Position numbers and translations under genes: made by a program. A model generated the notes under the pieces. That model searched no databases, had not been told where the DNA came from, and saw nothing but the letters and a program-made list of their open reading frames with translations. From Streptomyces sp. Ru72 (lineage in GTDB: Bacteria > Actinomycetota > Actinomycetes > Streptomycetales > Streptomycetaceae): a stretch of DNA of 64,000 nucleotides. Position 1 is the first letter of the stretch. Every line of letters begins with the position of its first letter. This document shows, one piece after another, positions 8,359-17,064 of the stretch. Location: positions 26,961 to 90,960 of the forward strand of contig NZ_PQSR01000022.1 in assembly GCF_002920635.1 (NCBI RefSeq). The letters are read 5' to 3'.

Positions 8359-9614
8359 GCCGCGAAAGCCCCTGCCCCGCACGGCCGTTGCCCTCGGACA
8401 CCTGGCGGCTTAGCGTCATGGCATGACAAGGGGAGGAGTTTCCCGGCCGGGCCCGACGGCGCTCGGGGTCTGACGCGCACCGGCGCTCTGACGAGCGGAT
8501 CGGCGGTCGGCTGCGGCTGGTCCGACTCCGGCTCCGGCTCCGGCTCCGGCGAGGCGACGGGCACCGAGCACACCGTCTCCACTGCGGCGCCACCGCAGGC
8601 CCTACAAGTCCATGGGGCTCCACGACCGACCAGTTACGACACCCTCCGGACGGTCGTGGACACCGGGCGGGCCGGGAAGGGGCGTCAAGGTGCCGCAGCG
8701 GCCGAGAAGTCGATCGACCGTCACGCCCGCGCGGCTTGCGCCGCCTGACATAGGCCCCGTCGAGCCGGGCGAGGGCGCGCGCGGGGGACGCGAATCCGCG
8801 CGACGTCCCCGGTGTCCGTATCGGACCTCCGGCTTGGCCGAACGACCGGCACCGCCGTGCGGCCCTCACGGCCCCGGCAGCCGCCGCCCTCCTCGCGGGC
8901 GGCGGCCATCTGCATGCGTCCGGCCTCCACGAACCACCAGCCAGGGCCCCGCTGTACCCCTCCAGGCGGTCGACATCACCTACCTGCGCGCCCCCGGGAC
9001 GATCTGCCAGGACTTCCGGTTCCGAGGTCGCACTGCGCGTGCAGCCCGGCCCACCGGTCACCGTGAGACGGATGACCCAGCCCTACGCCGGCCTGTCACT
9101 GCCCTCCGAGCCCGCCGTCCCCTTCCGGACGGCGGCATACCCCACCGCAGGATCACCACGCACGTAACCGATTACGGGAAACATCGGAGAACGGTGGACT
9201 CCCTTTCCGGAACGTAACTCTCCGTAATATGCGCGCAATAAAAGCTCGTAGTTTCGTACCCGGGTCACGGTATGAACAGGACCCGTCAGAAGCCCTGCAA
9301 GTCGCCTGCAGCAACCGTTCCGCGTAATCACCAAAACCGCTGAGACACCTGAACACATCCCGGCGGGTCCTGCACATTCTCACTATGCGGACTGGGCGAA
9401 TCAGTCCGAATTCCGCTCTTCCGCCCACCCAGTACCGCTCTCCATTACCCGATGTCATAACAAGAGCGTCACAGCCTCGCTCAACCTCTCCTTTACCTCC
9501 CCCACACCCGCTTAGAGTCACGGCCAGTCACCGCGCGGTCTGAATGTCAGTTCGGCCCAGCGCTCGACTCGGCCGCTTCCAGAGGGAGGCGCCGCGCCAG
9601 GGAAAGGACTGATC
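8359..9614. other. 1.25 kb intergenic region with possible relict coding
   Basis: No intact gene can be supported. In plus frame 8422-8748 there is an uninterrupted, strongly GC3-biased stretch with an (SG)4 run from CTCCGG hexamer repeats (about 8526-8550) and no credible start codon; it ends in TGA at 8746. From about 8865 another frame reads like a secretion signal (ALTAPAAAALLAGGG) but lacks a start. From about 9150 to 9610 the base composition falls clearly, which fits a promoter region for the liv operon. Confidence 0.4.
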
Positions 9615-10844
9615 GTGCGTCAACGTTCGCTCATCGCCATCACCGCCGCTCTGGCGGCGGGAGCGCTCACCCTCACCGCCTGCGGCTCGCGCGACAGCGG
9701 CGACAAGGGCTCGTCCGGTAGCGGTAACACCACCGTCGTGATCGGCGTCGACGCCCCGCTGACCGGTCAGAACTCCGCCACAGGGCTCGGCATCCAGTAC
9801 GGCGCGCAGATCGCCGTCGACGACGCCAACAAGAACAAGACCGTCCCCGGCGTGACCTTCAAGATCCAGGCCCTGGACGACAAGGCGGTGCCGGCCACCG
9901 GCCAGCAGAACGCCTCCCAGCTGGTTGCCGAAAAGGACGTCCTCGGCGTCGTCGGCCCGCTCAACTCCGGTGTGGCGACCCAGATGCAGCAGGTCTTCGC
10001 GACCGCCAACCTGGTTCAGATCTCCCCGTCCAACACCAACCCCGAGCTGACCATGGGCAAGAACTGGCAGACCAACAAGGTCCGTCCGTTCAAGACGTAC
10101 TTCCGTACGGCGACCACCGACGCCCTCCAGGGCGCCTACGCGGCCGACTACGCCTACAACGGCGCCAAGAAGAAGAAGGCCTTCGTCGTCGACGACAAGC
10201 AGACCTACGGCGCCGGTCTCTCCAAGATCTTCCAGGAGCAGTTCGTCAAGCAGGGCGGCAAGGTCATCGGCACCGACCACGTCAACGTCGGCGACCGTGA
10301 CTTCTCCACCCTGGTCACCAAGATCAAGAACTCGGGTGCCGACCTGCTCTACTACGGCGGCCAGTACGACGAGTCCGAGGTCCTGACCAAGCAGCTCAAG
10401 GACGCCGGCGCCAACATCCCGCTGTTCGGCGGCGACGGCATGTTCACCCCGACCTACATCAAGACGGCCGGCAAGGCCGCCGAGGGCGACCTGGTCACCT
10501 CCATCGGCGTCCCGGTCGACACCCTGCCCGCCGCCAAGGACTTCGTGGCCACCTACAAGGCCAAGAAGTACCCCGGTGACTACGGCACCTACGGCTCCTA
10601 CGCCTACGACGCCGCCACCGCCATCATCAAGGCCGTCGGCCAGGTCGTGAAGGACGGCAAGATCCCCTCCGACGCCCGCGCCCAGATCGTCGACGCCGTC
10701 CAGAAGAACTCCTTCGACGGCATCTCCGGCAAGATCGCCTTCGACGAGTACGGCGACACCACCAACAAGCAGCTGACCGTCTATCAGGTCCAGAACGGTG
10801 AGTGGAAGTCCGTCAAGAGCGGCACCGCCAACCCCAAGAGCTGA
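9615..10844 (+). CDS. livJ: branched-chain amino acid ABC transporter substrate-binding lipoprotein
   Basis: This is the extracellular solute receptor for the ABC importer encoded downstream. GTG 9615 follows GGGAAAGGACT. The signal peptide ends in the lipobox LTAC (Cys about 23), so Lgt (encoded later in the window) should anchor it to the membrane. A periplasmic-binding-protein type 1 fold of the LivJ/Leu-Ile-Val group follows (VIGVDAPLTGQN, VVGPLNSGV, ISPSNTNPEL, DDKQTYGAG). The 409 residues fit the family. The ligand is inferred to be Leu/Ile/Val, but related receptors bind amides, urea or aromatic acids. Confidence 0.94.
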   Translation: MRQRSLIAITAALAAGALTLTACGSRDSGDKGSSGSGNTTVVIGVDAPLTGQNSATGLGIQYGAQIAVDDANKNKTVPGVTFKIQALDDKAVPATGQQNASQLVAEKDVLGVVGPLNSGVATQMQQVFATANLVQISPSNTNPELTMGKNWQTNKVRPFKTYFRTATTDALQGAYAADYAYNGAKKKKAFVVDDKQTYGAGLSKIFQEQFVKQGGKVIGTDHVNVGDRDFSTLVTKIKNSGADLLYYGGQYDESEVLTKQLKDAGANIPLFGGDGMFTPTYIKTAGKAAEGDLVTSIGVPVDTLPAAKDFVATYKAKKYPGDYGTYGSYAYDAATAIIKAVGQVVKDGKIPSDARAQIVDAVQKNSFDGISGKIAFDEYGDTTNKQLTVYQVQNGEWKSVKSGTANPKS

Positions 10845-10869
10845 CGACCGGAACACCCCGCAACACCCA

Positions 10870-10906
10870 GGGCCGCGCGGCGCAGACCACCGTCACCGCG
10901 CGGCCC
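10870..10906 (+). terminator. intra-operon attenuating hairpin after the binding-protein gene
   Basis: GGGCCGCGCGG (10870-10880) pairs perfectly with CCGCGCGGCCC (10896-10906) across a 15-nt loop, with no U tract. Placed between the binding-protein gene and livH, it would favour excess production of the receptor over the membrane components. Confidence 0.6.
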
Positions 10907-10948
10907 GTCCTCTGCCCCTGACTCTCCCCACCACATGGAGGCCATGCG

Positions 10949-11887
10949 GTGAACACCCTGCCGCAGCAGCTGGCCAACGGGCTGTTCCTCGGCTCGATGT
11001 ACGGCCTGATCGCCATCGGCTACACGATGGTGTACGGCATCGTCCAGCTCATCAACTTCGCCCACGGCGAGATCTTCATGACCGGAGGCTTCGGTGCCCT
11101 CACGGTCTACCTCGCCCTGCCTGACGGCATATCCATGTGGGTAGCCCTGCCACTGATGCTCGTGGGCGGCGCACTGGTTTCCGTCCTCCTCGCGGTCGGC
11201 GCCGAACGCTTCGCCTACCGGCCACTCCGCGGAGCACCACGCCTCGCGCCCCTCATCACCGCCATCGGCCTCTCCCTCGCCCTGCAGCAGGCGGTCTTCA
11301 ACTGGTACAAGTACGGCGGCGACGCCAAGTCCGCCCGGGTCTTCCCGCAGCTGCCGTTCGGGCCCTACCACCTCGGCTCGGTCACCATCCAGAGCGGTGA
11401 CATCTTCCTGATCATCGCCGCTCCCGTGTGCATGGCGATCCTCGCCTTCTTCGTCCGCCTCTCCCGCACCGGCCGCGCCATGCAGGCCACCGCCCAGGAC
11501 CCGGACACCGCACAGCTGATGGGCATCGACACCAACCGCATCATCGTCATCGCCTTCGCCATCGGCGGCTTCTTCGCCGCGGTCGCCGGCGTCTCCTACG
11601 GCCTCAAGTACGGCTCCGTGGCCTACGACATGGGCTTCATCGCCGGTCTCAAGGCCTTCACCGCGGCCGTCCTCGGTGGCATCGGCAACATCTACGGCGC
11701 CATGCTCGGCGGCCTCGTCCTCGGCCTCGCCGAGGCCATGGCCACCGCCTACATCGCCGACATCCCCGGCATGCAGCAACTCGGCGGCCAGGGCTGGGCC
11801 GCGGTGTGGGCCTTCGTCCTCCTCATCCTCGTACTGCTGTTCAGGCCACAGGGCCTGCTCGGCGAACGCGTCGCGGACAGGGCGTGA
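10949..11887 (+). CDS. livH: branched-chain amino acid ABC transporter permease LivH
   Basis: This is the first membrane subunit of the importer. GTG 10949 lies behind GGAGG. The 312 residues include about eight hydrophobic segments and the conserved LivH motifs QLINFAHGEIFMTGGF near the N-terminus, ATAQDPDTAQLMGID (the cytoplasmic coupling loop region) and GGIGNIYGAMLGG. The end overlaps a possible GTG start of livM, consistent with translational coupling. Confidence 0.95.
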   Translation: MNTLPQQLANGLFLGSMYGLIAIGYTMVYGIVQLINFAHGEIFMTGGFGALTVYLALPDGISMWVALPLMLVGGALVSVLLAVGAERFAYRPLRGAPRLAPLITAIGLSLALQQAVFNWYKYGGDAKSARVFPQLPFGPYHLGSVTIQSGDIFLIIAAPVCMAILAFFVRLSRTGRAMQATAQDPDTAQLMGIDTNRIIVIAFAIGGFFAAVAGVSYGLKYGSVAYDMGFIAGLKAFTAAVLGGIGNIYGAMLGGLVLGLAEAMATAYIADIPGMQQLGGQGWAAVWAFVLLILVLLFRPQGLLGERVADRA

Positions 11888-11892
11888 CCACC

Positions 11893-13674
11893 ATGACCGA
11901 CACCATCACCAGCACCACGACCACGGCCGAGCGCGGACCCGTCCCGCTCCCCCGTGCCGCCGCCCGCCTCCTCATCGCCGTCGGTGCCGTCGGAACCATC
12001 GCCAGCACCTTCCTGAGCTGGACCTGGACCTCCGACTTCCCCGGCGACCTGACCGTCTACGGCTACCCGGCAGGACTGCAGATCCTCGCCCTCGTGGCCG
12101 GCGCCCTCACCCTGCTGTACGCCCTCACCCTGTGGAACGTACCGGGGCTGCGCTGGCTCAACCCGGCGAACGCGACCTCCCCCGTCCTGCTGACGGCCCT
12201 GTCCGCCTTCGCCGTCTGCTGGTTCACCGGCATCGCCATCGCCGTCGACCTCGGCGGCCTGGTCAACCTGGAGCCCGGCGGCTTCGTGGCGATGGCCGCC
12301 TCCGCGCTCCCGGTCGTCGGCGCACTCGCGCTGCCCCACCCCGCCCCGGGCACCGGATTCCGCGGTTACCTCACCAAGCCCGACCAGCCCCGCCCCGGCA
12401 AGCTCTCCCCGCTCTCCGAACGGCTCATCATCACCGCGGGCACCGCCGTCGCGCTGATCGCCTTCACCTACGGCATCGGCATCGACAACGACGCGAGCGA
12501 GACCTTCATCGGCTTCCTCCTTCTCTTCATCTTCGCCGCCTGGGGTCTCGTCCACAGCGGACTCGTCGACACCTACGCGACGATCTCCGCCCGGCACAAG
12601 GGATTCGCCGCGGCCCTCGCCTTCGCCGCCGCCGTGATCTTCCCCTTCACCCAGAGCGACGACCACAACGCCAACATCGGCGTGAACATCCTCATCTTCG
12701 CCACCGTCGCCCTCGGCCTGAACATCGTCGTCGGCCTCACCGGCCTCCTCGACCTCGGATACGTCGCGTTCCTCGGCGTCGGCGCCTACGCGGCCGCCCT
12801 GGTCTCCGGCTCCGAGTACTCCCGGTTCTCGGGCGTGCAGTTCCCCTTCTGGGCCGCCGCCCTCACCGGCATGGCCGCCTCGCTGGTCTTCGGCGTCCTC
12901 ATCGGCGCGCCCACCCTGCGGCTCCGCGGCGACTACCTGGCCATCGTGACCCTCGGCTTCGGTGAGATCTTCCGCATCACCGTCAACAACCTCGACGGCG
13001 ACTCCGGACCCGACATCACCCGAGGCCCGAACGGAATCACGCAGATTCCCGACCTCAACATCTTCGGGTTCAACCTGGGCGCATCCCACGACATCGCCGG
13101 TTTCACCCTGGGCCGGTTCGCCAACTACCTGTTCCTCATGCTCATCGTCACGGCCATCGTCGTGCTCGTCTTCACCCGCGCCGCCGACTCCCGTATCGGC
13201 CGCTCGTGGATCGCCATTCGCGAGGACGAGACCGCCGCCACCGCCATGGGCATCAACGGCTTCCGGGTCAAGCTCGTCGCCTTCGCCCTCGGCGCCTCCC
13301 TCGCGGGTCTCGCCGGCTCGGTCATGGCACACGTCAATTACAGCGTCAACCCGCAGCCCTACCAGTTCGCCGGCGCCGCCCCGCCCAACTCGGCCTTCCT
13401 CCTCGCCGCCGTCGTCCTCGGCGGCATGGGCACCGTCAGCGGCCCGCTGCTCGGCGCCAGCGTGCTCTACCTGGTCCCCGAGAAGCTCCAGTTCCTCCAG
13501 AACTACGAGCTGTTCGCCTTCGGCATCGCGCTCATCATCCTGATGCGCTTCCGGCCGGAGGGCATCATCGCCAACCGCCGCCGCCAGCTGGAATTCCACG
13601 AAACCGGCCAACTCGACGTACCCGAACAAGCGACGCTGACCGACGAACCGGCCGTCACCAAAGCAGGGGCGTAA
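11893..13674 (+). CDS. livM: branched-chain amino acid ABC transporter permease LivM, enlarged
   Basis: This is the second membrane subunit. ATG 11893 is chosen; GTG 11884, overlapping the livH stop as GTGA, is an equally possible start three codons upstream. With about 593 residues it is far longer than typical LivM (roughly 300-430). Residues 1-240 add several extra membrane segments (SWTWTSDFPG, VLLTALSAFAVCWF) before the canonical LivM core, which starts around residue 260 (NIGVNILIFATVALGLNIVVG, LRGDYLAIVTLGFGEI, IREDETAATAMGIN, GGMGTVSGPLLGA). The extra domain has an unknown role. The gene is followed six bases later by livG. Confidence 0.94.
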   Translation: MTDTITSTTTTAERGPVPLPRAAARLLIAVGAVGTIASTFLSWTWTSDFPGDLTVYGYPAGLQILALVAGALTLLYALTLWNVPGLRWLNPANATSPVLLTALSAFAVCWFTGIAIAVDLGGLVNLEPGGFVAMAASALPVVGALALPHPAPGTGFRGYLTKPDQPRPGKLSPLSERLIITAGTAVALIAFTYGIGIDNDASETFIGFLLLFIFAAWGLVHSGLVDTYATISARHKGFAAALAFAAAVIFPFTQSDDHNANIGVNILIFATVALGLNIVVGLTGLLDLGYVAFLGVGAYAAALVSGSEYSRFSGVQFPFWAAALTGMAASLVFGVLIGAPTLRLRGDYLAIVTLGFGEIFRITVNNLDGDSGPDITRGPNGITQIPDLNIFGFNLGASHDIAGFTLGRFANYLFLMLIVTAIVVLVFTRAADSRIGRSWIAIREDETAATAMGINGFRVKLVAFALGASLAGLAGSVMAHVNYSVNPQPYQFAGAAPPNSAFLLAAVVLGGMGTVSGPLLGASVLYLVPEKLQFLQNYELFAFGIALIILMRFRPEGIIANRRRQLEFHETGQLDVPEQATLTDEPAVTKAGA

Positions 13675-13680
13675 GGAACC

Positions 13681-14555
13681 ATGACGACACCTGTACTCGA
13701 AGCACGTGACGTCACGATGCGCTTCGGCGGCCTGACCGCCGTCCGCTCCGTCGACTTCACGGTCAACAGCGGCGAGATCGTCGGCCTCATCGGCCCCAAC
13801 GGCGCCGGCAAGACGACCTTCTTCAACTGCCTCACGGGCCTGTACGTCCCCACCGAGGGCACGGTCTCCTACAAGGGCACCGTCCTGCCGCCCAAGCCGC
13901 ACCTGGTGACCCAGGCGGGCATCGCCCGTACATTCCAGAACATCCGTCTGTTCGCCAACATGACGGTGCTGGAGAACGTCCTCGTCGGCCGCCACACCCG
14001 CACCAAGGAAGGCCTCTGGTCGGCCCTGCTGCGCGGCCCCGGCTTCAAGAAGGCCGAAAAAGCCAGCGAGGAACGGGCCATGGAACTCCTGGAGTTCATC
14101 GGCCTCGCCCACAAGCGCGACCACCTGGCCCGCAACCTGCCCTACGGCGAGCAGCGCAAGCTGGAGATCGCCCGCGCGATGGCGTCCGAGCCGGGCCTGC
14201 TCCTCCTCGACGAGCCGACCGCCGGCATGAACCCCCAGGAGACACGCGCCACCGAAGACCTGGTCTTCGCCATCCGCGACAAGGGCATCGCCATCCTCCT
14301 CATCGAGCACGACATGCGCTTCGTCTTCAACCTCTGCGACCGTGTCGCCGTCCTCGTCCAGGGCGAGAAACTCGTCGAGGGAACCTCCGACGTCGTCCAG
14401 GCCGACGAGCGCGTCATCGCCGCATACCTGGGCGAACCCTTCGAGGGCGAGCCCGGGGCGGCCGAGGTCGCGGAGGTCGAGGCCGCCGAGGCCGCCGAGG
14501 CCGCGGCACCGGTCGACGCGGAGAGCACCACCGGCACCACCAAGGGAGAGACCCA

Positions 14556-14559
<4 letters not shown>
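13681..14559 (+). CDS. livG: branched-chain amino acid ABC transporter ATP-binding protein LivG
   Basis: This is one of the two ATPases of the importer. ATG 13681 follows AAGGAACC. Walker A is GPNGAGKTTFF, the signature is LPYGEQRKLEIA and Walker B is LLLLDEPTAGMN, with the switch His in LLIEHDMRFV. Residues after about 255 form an Ala/Glu/Val-rich low-complexity tail not needed for the fold. The stop overlaps the livF start (GTGA). Confidence 0.96.
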
Positions 14560-15272
<713 letters not shown>

Positions 15273-15286
15273 GCGCGCGTTTTTGG

Positions 15287-15340
15287 GCATACGACGAGGC
15301 CCGCACCCCGTGGCAACGGGGTGCGGGCCTCGTCGTATGC
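15287..15340. terminator. bidirectional terminator, 25-bp perfect stem
   Basis: Arms 15287-15311 and 15316-15340 are perfectly complementary around a GGCA loop. The hairpin lies between the convergent livF and ANTAR-regulator genes. A TTTTT tract just before it (15280-15284) provides a U-run for leftward transcripts. Confidence 0.93.
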
Positions 15341-15353
15341 ACCAGCGGGGACG

Positions 15354-16004
15354 TCAGCCCTTGGCGGCCTTCTTCTCCTCCGCGTCCTGAATGACAGCCT
15401 CCGCGACCTGCTGCATCGACATACGACGATCCATGGACGTCTTCTGAATCCACCGGAACGCAGCCGGCTCCGTCAGCCCGTACTCCGTCTGCAGGATCGA
15501 CTTCGCCCGATCCACCAGCTTCCGGGTCTCCAGGCGCTGCGAGAGGTCCGCGACCTCCTTCTCCAGCTCCTTCAACTCCGTGAACCGCGAGACAGCCATC
15601 TCGATCGCCGGAACGACGTCACTCTTGCTGAACGGCTTCACCAGATACGCCATCGCACCCGCGTCCCGCGCCCGCTCCACCAGATCACGCTGCGAGAACG
15701 CGGTCAGCATCAGCACCGGGGCGATACGCTCCTCGGCGATCTTCTCCGCCGCGGAGATACCGTCGAGCTTCGGCATCTTCACATCGAGAATCACCAGGTC
15801 AGGCTTGTGCTCACGGGCCAGCTCGACGGCCTGCTCACCATCGCCGGCCTCACCGACGACGGTGTAGCCCTCCTCCTCGAGCATCTCTTTGAGATCGAGC
15901 CGGATGAGCGCCTCGTCCTCGGCGATGACGACACGGGTCGTCAGCGGAGGCACGTGCGACTTGTCGTCGTCGGGTACGGGCTGGGGCGACTCGGCGGCGG
16001 TCAC
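15354..16004 (-). CDS. pdtaR: ANTAR-domain response regulator (PdtaR-like)
   Basis: It is predicted to bind structured RNA when phosphorylated and prevent premature termination. GTG 16004 follows GAGGAGCCCCC. The receiver domain covers about residues 22-140 (VVIAEDEALIR, phosphoacceptor Asp in LVILDVKMP, LMLTAF, YLVKPF), a coiled linker about 145-165, and the ANTAR RNA-binding domain about 150-206 (RLETRKLVDRAKSIL, AFRWIQKTSMDRRMSM). Actinobacterial PdtaR normally works with the sensor kinase PdtaS, not present here. The symbol is given by family resemblance. Confidence 0.93.
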   Translation of the reverse strand: MTAAESPQPVPDDDKSHVPPLTTRVVIAEDEALIRLDLKEMLEEEGYTVVGEAGDGEQAVELAREHKPDLVILDVKMPKLDGISAAEKIAEERIAPVLMLTAFSQRDLVERARDAGAMAYLVKPFSKSDVVPAIEMAVSRFTELKELEKEVADLSQRLETRKLVDRAKSILQTEYGLTEPAAFRWIQKTSMDRRMSMQQVAEAVIQDAEEKKAAKG

Positions 16005-16034
16005 GGGGGCTCCTCGTTCAGGGCAGGGGTACTG

Positions 16035-16065
16035 CTGACAAGAGCCTACCTAGCTGCGGTAAGGT
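16035..16065 (+). promoter_or_regulatory. candidate housekeeping promoter for tRNA-Leu
   Basis: CTGACA (16035-16040), a 19-bp spacer and TAAGGT (16060-16065) resemble -35/-10 elements for the main vegetative sigma factor, about 40 bp upstream of the tRNA 5' end. The spacer is a little long. Confidence 0.4.
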
Positions 16066-16106
16066 GGGGACACGACGGGTGGCCGTCGACCTTCGTTTTG
16101 AAGGGG

Positions 16107-16179
16107 GCCCCGGTAGCCCAGCGGTAGAGGCAATGGTCTCAAACACCATCCAGCGTCGGTTCGAATCCGACCCGGGGTA
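16107..16179 (+). tRNA. tRNA-Leu(CAA) with class I-like short variable loop
   Basis: A full cloverleaf can be drawn. The acceptor is GCCCCGG/CCGGGGT (one G-U pair). The D arm has a 3-bp GCC/GGC stem. The anticodon stem ATGGT/ACCAT holds loop CTCAAAC (anticodon CAA at 16140-16142, reading UUG). The T arm is GTCGG/CCGAC with TTCGAAT, discriminator A, and CCA is not encoded. The variable loop is only five bases (CCAGC), whereas leucine tRNAs normally carry a long variable arm. The 3-bp D stem and A73 are leucine-like. The gene is monocistronic, between the ANTAR regulator and an HTH-LAGLIDADG gene. Confidence 0.9.
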
Positions 16180-16286
16180 CTTTTCCTAAGAATCCAAGGT
16201 CACCTTCTGCGAGGCGGATGTTCACGTTCTCGTGAATGTCCGCTATTTGCTGCACACCGTCACATCCTGCAACGCACTGTGGTCAC

Positions 16287-17060
16287 ATGTACGACGTGGG
16301 CACACGCAGGCGGGCACTGGCCTTGGTGGCACAGGGGCGCAGCCTGAACTCGGTGAGCAAAGAGACCGGTGTATCGCGGGCGGCGATCCGGTCATGGCAA
16401 GTACGCCTCGAGCCGCTCGGCCGTTCCGCTCCATGCCCTCGATGCTGCGACATCCCCAACCCGCCTGGCGAGCCCGTCGCGTACACCTATCTGCTCGGTC
16501 TGTACCTCGGAGACGGCTGCCTGAGCCTCCTCAGGAGGGGCGTCTACTTCCTTCTTCGCATTGCCTGCGCCGACGCCTGGCCTGGTCTGATCGACGCCTG
16601 CGCCGCAGCCATGCAAGCGGTATGCCCCGCGAACAAGGTCTTCCGGGTTCAACGGCAGGGCTGCCAGTACGTCACCAGCTACAGCAAGCACTGGCCTTGC
16701 CTGTTCCCCCAGCACGGCCCCGGCAAGAAGCACGAACGCCGCATCGCCCTCGAACCCTGGCAGCAAGCCCTCGTCGATGCCCACCCGTGGGAATTCATCC
16801 GTGGCCTCATCCATTCCGACGGCTGCCGTATCACCAACTGGACCACCCGGCTCGTCGGTGGTGAGCGCAAGCGCTACGAGTATCCGCGGTACTTCTTCAC
16901 CAACACGTCGGCCGACATCGTCAAGCTCTTCACGGACACTCTCGACCAGGTGGGCGCGGAGTGGAAGACACTCAACCAAAGCCGCGCTGCCGTGACCATC
17001 TCCATCGCCCGCAAAGCCTCCCTCGCCCTCCTCGACGCCCACGTAGGCCCCAAGTACTGA
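16287..17060 (+). CDS. HTH-LAGLIDADG protein (homing-endonuclease-like, function unknown)
   Basis: ATG 16287 is chosen (MYDVGTRRRALAL), though an in-frame ATG lies at 16236; no good ribosome site is seen for either. Residues about 8-40 form a helix-turn-helix of the transposase/recombinase type (SLNSVSKETGVSRAAIRSW). A CPRCCD cysteine cluster follows near residue 52. Two LAGLIDADG-type motifs come next, YLLGLYLGDGCL (about 70) and FIRGLIHSDGCR (about 173), each keeping the terminal acidic residue used for metal binding in such nucleases. The C-terminal half has IALEPWQQALVDAHPWEF and FFTNTSADIVKLF. The gene starts 107 bp after the tRNA and ends 4 bp from pyk (convergent). It resembles proteins usually labelled transcriptional regulators in streptomycetes; a nuclease or regulator role is undecided. 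Confidence 0.8.
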   Translation: MYDVGTRRRALALVAQGRSLNSVSKETGVSRAAIRSWQVRLEPLGRSAPCPRCCDIPNPPGEPVAYTYLLGLYLGDGCLSLLRRGVYFLLRIACADAWPGLIDACAAAMQAVCPANKVFRVQRQGCQYVTSYSKHWPCLFPQHGPGKKHERRIALEPWQQALVDAHPWEFIRGLIHSDGCRITNWTTRLVGGERKRYEYPRYFFTNTSADIVKLFTDTLDQVGAEWKTLNQSRAAVTISIARKASLALLDAHVGPKY

Positions 17061-17064
17061 CCGA

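Noticed and set aside
5506..8382. 958-codon minus-strand open frame over the molybdopterin oxidoreductase
   Set aside because: It covers the antisense of two well recognised genes, and its sequence is low-complexity Arg/Gly/Val without a domain.
9083..9521. Minus-strand frames upstream of the liv operon
   Set aside because: The region has lower GC and no codon bias, ribosome site or known product; it is more likely promoter DNA.
16107..17060. Integrated element using the tRNA-Leu 3' end as attachment site
   Set aside because: No integrase, no duplicated tRNA 3' end downstream and no excision genes; only the HTH-LAGLIDADG gene lies before pyk.
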